A stretch of DNA of 64,000 bases, from assembly GCA_900554415.1 (NCBI GenBank), contig USGU01000009.1, forward strand, positions 1 through 64,000. The letters run 5' to 3'. Position numbers and translations under genes: made by a program. The stretch is from an uncultured Lachnospiraceae bacterium. GTDB lineage: Bacteria > Bacillota > Clostridia > Lachnospirales > Lachnospiraceae. This document shows positions 42,774 through 51,327 of the stretch, piece after piece. The notes under the pieces were generated by a model. That model was given only the letters and a program-made list of their open reading frames with translations, had not been told where the DNA came from and searched no databases. Positions within the stretch are counted from its first letter, which is position 1. Every line of letters begins with the position of its first letter.

Positions 42774-44893
42774 GTTTCTGGAATTTCATAAAACCCGAAT
42801 GGACAAAGGAAAAAATATGGATAAAGGAAACTAAAAATTATTTAAAATTTTCGGGGGGGGGGAAAAAAAAGGGTATGGATGATTTCAAAAAACTTACAGA
42901 GCAACTTTTTAAACTATATAGTAACGCTGAATCAGTAAAGGATTTAGGCATCGAGAATTACTTTGATGAAAATATCAGTCTGATTGGAACAGGAAAACAT
43001 GAGTTTTACAGGAACCTGCATGAGTTTTTAGAATCATTTGAATTTGATGTAAAACGAAGAGGGAAAATCAGAATTGAAGTAAGAAATTTACATCAGGAAG
43101 AAGAACGGCTTGATGATGACCATGTTCTTGCACACGGAACAGTAGATTTTACTGGTCTGTTTAAGGATGGTTCGATCTGTTTTAAAATGGAGACAAGATT
43201 TACGATTATCTATAGGCGGACGAATGGAAAATGGTTAGTTCAGCATCTGCATCAGTCAGTACCGGACCAGGAACAGATGAGCGGTGAAGAATTTCCTCTT
43301 ACATTAGGAAAACAGGTGAAGAAAACCCGGCAGGCACTTCATGCATTAGGAACTGCCTATTATCATATCTCAAGTTTGAATTTAAAAACAAAGAAGGTGG
43401 CACTTGTCAAGAGGTCTCGAAAAATGACTATGGATATTGAAGAAGACAGTGCAGATTGGGAGCCTCAGTTTGAGATTATTAAAGGTGTGATAGCAGAACC
43501 GTTTGTGCAGAAGTATATAGATTTTTTTGATATACAAACTATGGCAGCACGGCTTCATAATAAAGAATCTATGTCTTGCGAATTCAAAGAAAAGGATGGA
43601 TCATGGTTTCTTTCCATGGTGGTTCCTCAGACCTATGACAAAAATAGAAATGTTACTTCCGTACTGATCGCAAATCGAGATGTGACAGATGAAAAAATGC
43701 GGGAATTAAGACAAGAGGAAGAATTGCGGGAAGCCAAATTAAAAGCAGAATGTGCAAATAAAGCAAAATCAGCATTCCTGTTCAATATGTCACATGACAT
43801 CCGTACTCCTATGAATGCAATCATTGGTTATGCAGACCTGGCGTCCAGACATTTGAAAGAAGCAGAAAAACTTGACAGATACCTTGAAAAAATTCAAATA
43901 TGCGGAGAAAGACTGCTGTCGTTACTTGGTAATGTTCTGGATCTTGCAAGAATTGAAAATAATAAGGTCGATATGGAATACGCTGTTTCGAATGTCCATG
44001 AATGCTTTGAAAATTGTGTCGCTATGTTCCAACAGCAGGCAGAAAGTAAAAATCAGACGCTTTCTCTGACGGAACAAATTATATATCCGCATGTATATAT
44101 GGATGCACCGCACCTGTCAGAAATCTGTTTCAATATAATAAGTAATGCTATAAAGTATACGAATACAGGTGGTACGATATCCTGTAATCTTGTACAGAAA
44201 TCCTGTGAAAAAGAAGACTGGTGCAATACGATTATCACCATTACTGATAATGGAATTGGTATGTCAGAAGAATTTCAAAAGCATATTTTTGAAACATTTG
44301 AAAGAGAACACACTTCTACAGCCAGTCATATTGAGGGCAGCGGCATCGGAATGGGTATTACAAAAAAGCTTGTAGAACTTATGGATGGCACGATAAAAGT
44401 GAAAAGTAAGCAAGGTGAGGGTTCCACATTTACAGTGACGATTCCTTGCAGAAAAGCGTCAAAAGAAGATTCTATGGTGAAGAAAAACAGGAAACTGTGT
44501 AATAAGAATTGCCTGAACAGTGTTCGAATCTTATTAGTGGAAGATAATGAGATTAACACAGAAATCGCAACAGAACTATTGATGGAAGAAGGATGTGTAG
44601 TTGAGACTGCAAATAATGGAGCTGCATGCATGGACATGCTTGAAAAGGCGGATGCTGATTATTACAAGATAATTCTTATGGATATTCAGATGCCGGTTAT
44701 GAACGGATATGATGCTGCATTAGCTATTCGAAAGATGAAAGATACGAAAAAAGCCAGGATTCCAATTATTGCAATGACCGCCAATGTCTTTGCAGAAGAT
44801 ATACAAAAGTGTTTTTTTGTTGGAATGAATGATTATATTGCTAAGCCTGTAAATATGAACATTCTTGTGCCAACAATGAAGAAATATTTGTAA
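42770..44893 (+). CDS. Soluble hybrid sensor kinase with NTF2-like N-terminus; poly-G tract near start
   Basis: The product has no membrane segment. An NTF2/SnoaL-like domain (about residues 40-170) and a PAS-like region (about 190-310) precede HisKA with NMSHDIRTP (His near 342), HATPase motifs NIISNAIKYT, DNGIGM, GSGIGMGI, and a receiver with Asp in LMDIQMP (near 638). GTG 42770 overlaps the previous stop (GTGA), so translation is probably coupled. The reading frame then passes through ten G and eight A (42853-42870) before ATG 42875. A change of one G would disconnect the coupled start from the kinase frame, making it a candidate on/off kinase. If ATG 42875 is the real start, the tract lies in the ribosome-site region. 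Confidence 0.88.
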   Translation: MSFWNFIKPEWTKEKIWIKETKNYLKFSGGGKKKGMDDFKKLTEQLFKLYSNAESVKDLGIENYFDENISLIGTGKHEFYRNLHEFLESFEFDVKRRGKIRIEVRNLHQEEERLDDDHVLAHGTVDFTGLFKDGSICFKMETRFTIIYRRTNGKWLVQHLHQSVPDQEQMSGEEFPLTLGKQVKKTRQALHALGTAYYHISSLNLKTKKVALVKRSRKMTMDIEEDSADWEPQFEIIKGVIAEPFVQKYIDFFDIQTMAARLHNKESMSCEFKEKDGSWFLSMVVPQTYDKNRNVTSVLIANRDVTDEKMRELRQEEELREAKLKAECANKAKSAFLFNMSHDIRTPMNAIIGYADLASRHLKEAEKLDRYLEKIQICGERLLSLLGNVLDLARIENNKVDMEYAVSNVHECFENCVAMFQQQAESKNQTLSLTEQIIYPHVYMDAPHLSEICFNIISNAIKYTNTGGTISCNLVQKSCEKEDWCNTIITITDNGIGMSEEFQKHIFETFEREHTSTASHIEGSGIGMGITKKLVELMDGTIKVKSKQGEGSTFTVTIPCRKASKEDSMVKKNRKLCNKNCLNSVRILLVEDNEINTEIATELLMEEGCVVETANNGAACMDMLEKADADYYKIILMDIQMPVMNGYDAALAIRKMKDTKKARIPIIAMTANVFAEDIQKCFFVGMNDYIAKPVNMNILVPTMKKYL
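42846..42870 (+). repeat. AATTTTC-G10-A8 element at the sensor-kinase start
   Basis: AATTTTC (42846-42852), ten G (42853-42862) and eight A (42863-42870). It matches the element at 7424-7450, which differs only by GT before the G run. Confidence 0.85.
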
Positions 44894-44904
44894 TAAAAGA
44901 TTAG

Positions 44905-44948
44905 AAATCTGCCCATTCCGGCCATTGGAATGGGCAGATTTCCTTTTC
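44905..44948. terminator. Strong hairpin terminator between convergent operons
   Basis: AAATCTGCCCATTCC and GGAATGGGCAGATTT form a perfect 15-bp stem with a 7-base loop, followed by CCTTTTC. It serves the kinase operon and possibly the ABC genes on the other strand. Confidence 0.8.
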
Positions 44949-44996
44949 GAGCAGCCGTGCTGCGATATTATCAAGAGCAGACCGATTTTCATTCCT

Positions 44997-46886
44997 CTAT
45001 TCTAATTCAAAAGAGCCGGTGTAGAGCTGATAATAGGTGCCCTTTTCTTCAATCAGTTTTTCATGGCTGCCCCGCTCAATAATTTTTCCATGGTCGAGCA
45101 CCATAATGACGTCTGCATTTTGGACGGTAGAGAGCCTGTGGGCAATTACAAATACCGTCCGACCGTTCATGAGCCGATCCATTCCTTCCTGTACCAACGC
45201 TTCTGTGCGGGTGTCTATAGAAGATGTTGCTTCGTCTAAAATCATGACAGGGGGATCGGCAACGGCGGCACGGGCGATGGACAAAAGCTGTCTCTGTCCC
45301 TGAGAAAGGCCGCTACCATCGCCTTTTAATACCGTATCATATCCCTGAGGCAGCATACGGATAAAGCTGTCCGCATTTGCCAGTTTTGCAGCGGCAATAC
45401 ATTCTTCATCGGTCGCATCTGGATTCCCATAACGGAGATTTTCCATGACAGTTCCGGTAAAAAGATTGACCTCCTGCAATACAATACCCAGTGACCGGCG
45501 CAAATCTGTCTTTTTGATTTTATTGATATTGATTCTGTCGTAACGGATTTTTCCGTCTGCAATATCATAAAATCGGTTAATCAGGTTTGTGATTGTTGTC
45601 TTTCCGGCCCCGGTAGCTCCTACAAAGGCTACCTTCTGTCCTGGCTCGGCATAAACAGAGATGTCATGTAAAATCTGTTTTTCCGGGACATAGCCAAAGT
45701 CCACATGGTCCATCACGATATGTCCCCGCAGTTTTGTGTAAGTCAGGCTGCCGTCATGGTGCGGATGCTTCCATGCCCATGTTCCGGTGTGTTCTTTACA
45801 CTCCAGGAGATGACCGTTTTCCTCTCTGACATTTACCAACGTAACATATCCGTCGTCTGTTTCCGGAGCCTCATCCATAAAAGTGAAAATCCGGGAAGCG
45901 CCGGCAAGCGCTGTAATGATGGAATTAAACTGATTGGCGATTTGCGAGATGGGATTGGTAAAATTACGGGACAAAGTCAAAAACGAGGCAATCATTCCGA
46001 GGGTCATGGTGTTGTATCCGAAAAGCCCCAGATTGGTTATTCCTGCAATCGCCAGATAAGCGCCGATGATTGCAATCAGCACATATTGGACATAGCCAAG
46101 GGCATTCATCATCGGCATCATGGAATTGGCGTAGCCGTTTGCTTTGCCGGAATTGATTTCCCATGCATGGTTTCGGCGGCGCAGTTCCTTTTTGGACTGC
46201 TGTTCATGACAGAACACTTTGATTACCTTCTGACCGTTAATCATTTCTTCCACATACGCATCCAAATCGGCAAGGGTTTCCTGCTGAGCCGTAAAATATC
46301 CCCCGCTTTTTCCTGCAACTATTTTCACAATCTGCATGATGCAGGCTAAAGCAATGCAGACAAACAGAGTCAACCATACGCTGATGTAGAGCATACAGAA
46401 AAATACGGCCACAATAGTAAATACAGAAGAGACAAGCTGTGCCATAGACTGTGCAATCATCTGCCGCAGTGTATCTGTATCATTGGTATAAAGGCTCATA
46501 ATGTCGCCGTGAGTATGGGTATCAAAATACCGGATGGGTAACTTCTGCATTTTGGAAAACATTTCATCACGGATTGTTTTAAGCGTCCCCTGCGCCACCG
46601 TTACCATCTGGCGGTTATAAATCCAGCTGGCGGCTGTCCCAATCAGGTAAACAGCGCCAAGGGTAATCAATGCATGGAGCAGTCCTGTAAAAACCGGTTC
46701 ATCCATTCCAAGCATGGGAACGATATAACTGTCGATCAGCGTCTGTAAAAACATAGAAGACGCTGCACTTGCGATGGCGCTGAAAAGGATACATATGGCA
46801 ACAAGAATCAACGTTTTTTTATAAGGTTTCATGTAAGACAGCAGACGTTTGACTGTCTGTGGATTCAGTTTTTCCGGTGCGTTCAT
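44997..46886 (-). CDS. ABC exporter, fused permease-ATPase half-transporter (second of a pair)
   Basis: The 629-residue protein has a six-helix type I exporter domain (about 20-340) and a C-terminal ATPase with Walker A GATGAGKTT, signature LSQGQRQ and Walker B MILDEATSSID. It very likely pairs with the product of the gene upstream to form a heterodimeric multidrug-type exporter. ATG 46886 (AAAGGAG 9 bases before) lies 1 base after the stop of the partner gene; an in-frame upstream start at 46934 would overlap it. Substrate unknown. Controlled by the MarR repressor upstream. Confidence 0.93.
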   Translation of the reverse strand: MNAPEKLNPQTVKRLLSYMKPYKKTLILVAICILFSAIASAASSMFLQTLIDSYIVPMLGMDEPVFTGLLHALITLGAVYLIGTAASWIYNRQMVTVAQGTLKTIRDEMFSKMQKLPIRYFDTHTHGDIMSLYTNDTDTLRQMIAQSMAQLVSSVFTIVAVFFCMLYISVWLTLFVCIALACIMQIVKIVAGKSGGYFTAQQETLADLDAYVEEMINGQKVIKVFCHEQQSKKELRRRNHAWEINSGKANGYANSMMPMMNALGYVQYVLIAIIGAYLAIAGITNLGLFGYNTMTLGMIASFLTLSRNFTNPISQIANQFNSIITALAGASRIFTFMDEAPETDDGYVTLVNVREENGHLLECKEHTGTWAWKHPHHDGSLTYTKLRGHIVMDHVDFGYVPEKQILHDISVYAEPGQKVAFVGATGAGKTTITNLINRFYDIADGKIRYDRININKIKKTDLRRSLGIVLQEVNLFTGTVMENLRYGNPDATDEECIAAAKLANADSFIRMLPQGYDTVLKGDGSGLSQGQRQLLSIARAAVADPPVMILDEATSSIDTRTEALVQEGMDRLMNGRTVFVIAHRLSTVQNADVIMVLDHGKIIERGSHEKLIEEKGTYYQLYTGSFELE

Positions 46887-46887
46887 A

Positions 46888-48639
46888 TTATCTGGCTCCT
46901 TTCTGTGTATTCTGCTGGGATTCATATACTTCACGGTAAATATCGCAGGATTTCAGCAATTCCTCATGTTTTCCGACTGTGGCAATTTTTCCATCATCCA
47001 TGACCAGAATCAAATCGGCATGTTGTACAGAGCTGATTCTTTGTGCGATTATGATTTTTGTCGTCTGAGGGAGATATTTCCGCAATGATTTTTGAATCAA
47101 GGCATCTGTATGGGTATCTACTGCACTGGTAGAGTCATCGAGAATCAGCACTTTGGGATTCTTAAGGAGCGCCCTTGCAATACATAGACGTTGTTTTTGT
47201 CCTCCAGAGACATTTGTTCCGCCCTGTTCCAGCCAAGTGTCATATCCATCCGGCATGGCGCAGATGAATTCATCTGCCTGCGCCAGACGGCAGGCCTCCC
47301 GAATTTCCTTCATTGTTGCGCCTTCGTTGCCCCAGCGGAGGTTCTCGGCAATCGTTCCGGAAAACAATTCGTTTTTCTGTAATACCATGGCAACCGCATG
47401 GTGCAGAGTGTCCAGGTCATATTGCTTTACATCAACCCCGCCAAGAGTCAGTTTTCCACTGCTTACATCGTATAAACGGGGAATCAGCTGTACAAGGGAG
47501 GTTTTGGAAGAACCGGTTCCGCCGATGATGCCAACGGTCTGTCCGGATTCGACGTGGAAATTGATATGCTCCAGCACTTTCCGGTCTGCTTTTGACGCAT
47601 AGACAAAATCCACATTTTCAAACTCAATTTCTCCGTTTTTTACTTCATATACAGGCTCCTCCGGGTTTGTAATATCTGTTTTTTCCTGTAATACTTCCGC
47701 AATTCTCTGCGCAGAGGAACCGGCAATGGTAATCATGGCAAATACCATGGAAAGCATCATCAGGCTGGTCAAAATTTGCATGGCATAAGTGATGAGGGCA
47801 GTCAGGTTTCCGGTAGTCAGACCAAGAGCGGCATTGTTCCCGCTGGCAATGATTGCTTTAGCACCAATCCATGAAATCAGAATCATACAGGCATACATAC
47901 AAAACTGCATCAGCGGAGAGTTCAACGCAATCAGACGCTCTGCTTTTGAAAAGTCATTGTAAATCCGTTTGGAAATTCCTTGGAATTTTCCGGTTTCATG
48001 TTCTTCCTGGCAAAAAGATTTTACGACACGGATTCCACGAACGTTTTCCTGCACCACATTATTCAGTTCATCATAGGTGGCAAAGACCCGTTTCATAATC
48101 GGCTGCACATTCCGGATAATTACAAACAGTAGGAACGCAAGGACAGGAATCGCAAACAGGAATACCATGGCAATTTCACTATTGATGCCAAAGGATACGG
48201 CCATAGAAAAAATCAACATGACCGGCCCGCGAATGGCCATACGAATCAGCATCTGGTATGCATTCTGGATGTTGGTTACGTCAGTGGTAAGCCTCGTTAC
48301 CAGGGATGCTGTTGAAAATTTGTCAATATTGGAAAAAGAAAATGTCTGAATATTGTCATACATATCCTGACGCAGGTTAGCGGCGAACCCAGCGGACGCT
48401 TTTGCTCCGATATGTGCGGAAAGCATTCCGGTTCCCAGTTCTAAAATTGCAAATATGAGCAGGGCGAAACCGTATTTCCAGACGGCTCCCATATCCCCAA
48501 GATTAATTCCAAAGTCAATCAGATCGGCCATGCAAAGTGGAATTATAATTTCAAACACAACTTCCACAATCGAGAAAAAGATTGTCAGCAGTGAGCCTTT
48601 CCGGTGGCTTCGCAGGCTTTTGGCTAATGTCATTAACAT
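46888..48639 (-). CDS. ABC exporter, fused permease-ATPase half-transporter (first of a pair)
   Basis: The 583-residue type I exporter half has six membrane helices (about 15-300), Walker A GGTGSSKTS, signature VSGGQKQR and Walker B LILDDSTSAVDTHT. Asp replaces the catalytic Glu after Walker B (LDDS rather than LDEA), so its ATP site may be degenerate, as in one half of many heterodimeric exporters; the partner has the normal LDEA. It is the first structural gene after marR, with a MarR-type palindrome 24 bases upstream. RBS AAGGAG. Confidence 0.93.
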   Translation of the reverse strand: MLMTLAKSLRSHRKGSLLTIFFSIVEVVFEIIIPLCMADLIDFGINLGDMGAVWKYGFALLIFAILELGTGMLSAHIGAKASAGFAANLRQDMYDNIQTFSFSNIDKFSTASLVTRLTTDVTNIQNAYQMLIRMAIRGPVMLIFSMAVSFGINSEIAMVFLFAIPVLAFLLFVIIRNVQPIMKRVFATYDELNNVVQENVRGIRVVKSFCQEEHETGKFQGISKRIYNDFSKAERLIALNSPLMQFCMYACMILISWIGAKAIIASGNNAALGLTTGNLTALITYAMQILTSLMMLSMVFAMITIAGSSAQRIAEVLQEKTDITNPEEPVYEVKNGEIEFENVDFVYASKADRKVLEHINFHVESGQTVGIIGGTGSSKTSLVQLIPRLYDVSSGKLTLGGVDVKQYDLDTLHHAVAMVLQKNELFSGTIAENLRWGNEGATMKEIREACRLAQADEFICAMPDGYDTWLEQGGTNVSGGQKQRLCIARALLKNPKVLILDDSTSAVDTHTDALIQKSLRKYLPQTTKIIIAQRISSVQHADLILVMDDGKIATVGKHEELLKSCDIYREVYESQQNTQKGAR

Positions 48640-48662
48640 ATGTTATCACTCCTTTTTATAAA

Positions 48663-48678
48663 ATGTAGTACGCTACAT
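48663..48678. promoter_or_regulatory. MarR-type operator before the ABC genes
   Basis: ATGTAG-TACG-CTACAT, the same half-sites (TGTAG-N4-CTACA) as the site upstream of marR. It sits between marR and the first ABC gene. Confidence 0.65.
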
Positions 48679-48694
48679 GTTTGACGAAAAAGTT

Positions 48695-48713
48695 GGCCGG
48701 CAACATACCGGCC
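48695..48713 (-). terminator. Hairpin directly after marR
   Basis: GGCCGG and CCGGCC pair around a 7-base loop right behind the marR stop. On the minus strand AACTTTTTCG follows, so partial termination between marR and the exporter genes is plausible. Confidence 0.4.
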
Positions 48714-49142
48714 TTATGAATTGTCCAAATTTCCGTATATCGTTACAAGCATATCCCTTAATTCAGAAATTTGCTCTGGTGTGAGTGACCGCAGCATGAT
48801 TTCATCCTGTTTACTCACGGTATTCTCAATGTCTTGACCAACGGCAGCGGCTTTGTCTGTCAGCTGTACAATTTTGTTTCTGCGGTCTTCAGAATCAAAC
48901 CAGGTGACCAGAAAACCATTTTGCTCCATCCGGGAAACAACACCTACAACTGTGGGATGAGATACCTGAAGACGGTCTTCAATCTCTTTCTGAGTCGCCT
49001 GCCCGCCTTTTTCATGGAGAAAAGCGAGAACCCTCGACTGTGAAAGGGTGAGACCTTGCCGCTTTAAGTCTGCATCGGCATTTACCTTAATTTTATCTGA
49101 AATCAGCTTAAAGTAATATCCGATTCCCTGTTCCATTATCAC
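48714..49142 (-). CDS. MarR-family transcriptional repressor
   Basis: The 142-residue product has the MarR winged helix: LTLSQSRVLAFLHEKGGQAT, KEIEDRLQVSHPTVVGVVSR, NGFLVTWFDSEDRRNKIVQLT, where the D-x-R-D/R wing contacts DNA. It should act as a dimer on TGTAG-N4-CTACA sites, found over its own promoter and before the ABC exporter genes, repressing until a drug or metabolite binds. GTG 49142 is chosen because GGAGG lies 7 bases before it; ATG 49136 is an alternative with long spacing. Confidence 0.9.
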   Translation of the reverse strand: MIMEQGIGYYFKLISDKIKVNADADLKRQGLTLSQSRVLAFLHEKGGQATQKEIEDRLQVSHPTVVGVVSRMEQNGFLVTWFDSEDRRNKIVQLTDKAAAVGQDIENTVSKQDEIMLRSLTPEQISELRDMLVTIYGNLDNS

Positions 49143-49161
49143 TATCACACCTCCTTCAATC

Positions 49162-49205
49162 TGTAGCATACTACACATTATAGAGAAAAAAATATGCGTT
49201 GTCAA
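49162..49205 (-). promoter_or_regulatory. marR promoter with overlapping operator
   Basis: Minus-strand TTGACA (49200-49205), 17 bases, TATAAT (49177-49182), a full consensus promoter. TGTAG-CATA-CTACA (49162-49175) lies directly downstream over the start site. Confidence 0.85.
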
Positions 49206-49212
49206 GTGGGTT

Positions 49213-49516
49213 TCATAAATTTTGAGAAAAATAATTTGAATTCATCACTTGACATTGTGGCAAAGTCCATGCATCAAGATGTTTCATAGGAAATCCCTTA
49301 GGACATAAAGGAATCCAAAACGATATCACAGTCAGGTTGGTGATTAATACGGTTGCATTTGCAGTCGCGAACTCCATTTTCCAGACAGTTGCAGGTTCTT
49401 GTTTTTCGTTCCTGAGCAGAAGTATAAATTGGGGTTCCATCACCAGCTAAGGCAAGGGATTTTAAAACCATTAATTGACTTGAGTTTCTGTAGTGCTTAT
49501 TTGAAGGCAGGCACAT
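49213..49516 (-). pseudogene. Transposase remnant (minus strand)
   Basis: One frame (49298-49516) reads LALAGDGTPIYTSAQERKTR, then CNCLENGVRDCKCNRINHQP, resembling the middle of a DDE-type transposase. The continuation, including CPKGFPMKHLDAWTLP, lies in a different frame to 49213. Ends and start are missing, so the copy is dead. Confidence 0.5.
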
Positions 49517-49546
49517 ATATGGTCATCAGCAAGACGGTAAAAGATA

Positions 49547-49657
49547 TGGGATTACTTTGCAATTATCTCATCTGAAAAAATGGATGCGAAAAAAGCAATC
49601 ACCTTATATAAGAATAGAGATGCGTCGGAAAAAGTATTTCGTGCAGATAAATCTTAG
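49547..49657 (+). pseudogene. Transposase remnant (plus strand)
   Basis: WDYFAIISSEKMDAKKAI followed by LYKNRDASEKVFRADKS and a stop resembles the C-terminal region of IS1634-like DDE transposases (ITSEKM, LYK-RDASEK-FR-DKS). Only this fragment is left, in the opposite orientation to the neighbouring remnant. Confidence 0.5.
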
Positions 49658-49691
49658 CTGGGGCAAAATACTGGAAGTTAACATTAATTTG

Positions 49692-49720
49692 TTGACTTCT
49701 TAGGACTGGTTTAGTATCAT
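49692..49720 (+). promoter_or_regulatory. Promoter of the second capsule module
   Basis: TTGACT (49692-49697), 17 bases, TATCAT (49715-49720), about 85 bases before the Wzz-like gene and just beyond the IS remnants. Confidence 0.6.
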
Positions 49721-49806
49721 AGATAATCAGGGGATACCCAGATGACTTAAATAGAAAGCTTGAAGATGAAATGGAAAGTAATCGATAGACAAGAGAGGAA
49801 AATACA

Positions 49807-50553
49807 ATGAGTGAATTGAAGAAGATGGCCGTACCAGAGGGCAGAACGCAGATGATAGATATGAAGCCAAGAGAGAAACAGGATGAAGAGATGGAAATTG
49901 ATTTGCTGGAACTTTTTCAGGCAATGATACATAAGCTGTGGCTGATCCTTTTGTTGTTGGTACTTGGTGCAGGGCTTGCCTTTGGTGCAACGAAGCTTTT
50001 GATTACACCGATGTATACAGCTTCTTCGGAGATTTATATTTTGACGAAGACAACCACTGTGACATCGCTTGCAGATATTCAGATGGGTGCACAGATTACC
50101 AGTGATTTTGCGGTTCTTGCAAAGAGCCGTCCGGTTGTGGAGAATGTCATTAAGGAGTTGCACCTGGATTATACTTATGAGGAAGTTGTAGGAATGATTT
50201 CGACAGAGAATCCTTCGGATACACGTATTTTAAGAATTAATGTACAGAATGCGGATGCGGAACTGGCGAAGGAGATGGCGAATACATTTGCTGAGGAGAC
50301 GGCAGAGCGTGTTGCCTACATTATGACAACCGATAAGCCGAAGGTAGTGGAAGAAGCAGTTACACCGAAGCATCCATCGAGTCCAAGTGTGGGAAAGAAT
50401 ACGGTCCTTGGCGGACTTCTTGGCATGGTTCTTGCAATGGCGGTGATTACGGTGCTTTATCTAATGAACGATACAATTCAGACTGAAGAGGATGTCAGAA
50501 AGTATCTGGATCTGCATACGCTTGCAGCGGTGCCGATGGAAAAGAGGCGTTAA
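49807..50553 (+). CDS. Wzz/CpsC-type chain-length determinant and kinase modulator
   Basis: The 248-residue membrane protein has two membrane segments (about 38-60 and 190-212) around an extracytoplasmic Wzz-like domain. It ends in a short cytosolic tail after a proline-containing stretch (TPKHPSSPSVGKN). It is the usual activator of the separate BY-kinase CpsD (here at 53748) and sets polymer length. It heads a module with sortase B, LCP, CpsB and CpsD genes. The acidic, unusually long N-terminal tail includes EMEIDLLELFQAMIHK before the first segment. RBS AGAGAGGAAAA. Confidence 0.88.
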   Translation: MSELKKMAVPEGRTQMIDMKPREKQDEEMEIDLLELFQAMIHKLWLILLLLVLGAGLAFGATKLLITPMYTASSEIYILTKTTTVTSLADIQMGAQITSDFAVLAKSRPVVENVIKELHLDYTYEEVVGMISTENPSDTRILRINVQNADAELAKEMANTFAEETAERVAYIMTTDKPKVVEEAVTPKHPSSPSVGKNTVLGGLLGMVLAMAVITVLYLMNDTIQTEEDVRKYLDLHTLAAVPMEKRR

Positions 50554-50556
50554 GGA

Positions 50557-51327
50557 ATGAAGGAGAAGATACGCAAGGCACTTACAATCGTTCTGCTTCT
50601 GATCGCGGTTGCGTGTACGGGTTATCTGCTCTGGTATTATGGCTCTGCAATGAAAGCAGAAAAATCCCAGGATAATGCGAAAGAGATTGCCAAAAAAGAA
50701 GAGTCCCCGGAAGTGGTGGAAGAAGCAACTGAGGAAGAAGTGGAGATTCCGATTGATTTTGCTTCACTTCAGGCAACTAATCCGGATGTGTATGCATGGA
50801 TTCAGATTGCTGGAACGGTAATTGATTATCCGGTGTTACAGAATGCAGAAGATGATTCGTATTATCTGAATCATTCCTGGGAGGGCATGAGTGCAGTGGA
50901 AGGAGCAATCTTCTCACAAGCATGTAATGCGAAGGATTTTACAGATTTTAATACGGTGTTATATGGACATCAGATGGGAGATGGGGTGGAGACCATGTTT
51001 CATCAGCTTGGAAGCTATCTGGACGCTGACTTTATGCAGTCCCATCGTGAGATTATAATCTATACACCAGAGCATATTCGTACATATAAAGTATTTGCGG
51101 CAGTAATATACGATGATCGCCATTTGATTCAGCATTATAACTATGTGATGAACAGCGAACGTCAGGATTTTATAGATTCTATTTATAATTCCAGAGATTT
51201 ACGGAATCAGTTTTGTAATGATGTGGATGTGACAACAGAAAGCCGGATTCTGTCATTAAGTACATGCGTTTCGACAGAACCATCACACAGATTACTTGTG
51301 GAGGCAGTACTGGTAGATGAAAAATAA
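50557..51327 (+). CDS. srtB: Class B sortase
   Basis: The 256-residue membrane-anchored transpeptidase has one N-terminal hydrophobic segment (about 8-28), a Glu-rich linker and the SrtB catalytic domain: WIQIAGTVIDYPVLQ, His137 in YGHQM, Cys237 in LSTCVS, and the arginine in HRLLVEAVL. It would link LPxTG-like substrates to peptidoglycan. The small protein encoded at 52363 carries an SPKTS sorting signal and is the obvious substrate. Finding it between wzz and an LCP ligase gene suggests coordinated attachment of protein and glycan to the wall. Four bases separate it from the Wzz stop. Confidence 0.92.
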   Translation: MKEKIRKALTIVLLLIAVACTGYLLWYYGSAMKAEKSQDNAKEIAKKEESPEVVEEATEEEVEIPIDFASLQATNPDVYAWIQIAGTVIDYPVLQNAEDDSYYLNHSWEGMSAVEGAIFSQACNAKDFTDFNTVLYGHQMGDGVETMFHQLGSYLDADFMQSHREIIIYTPEHIRTYKVFAAVIYDDRHLIQHYNYVMNSERQDFIDSIYNSRDLRNQFCNDVDVTTESRILSLSTCVSTEPSHRLLVEAVLVDEK

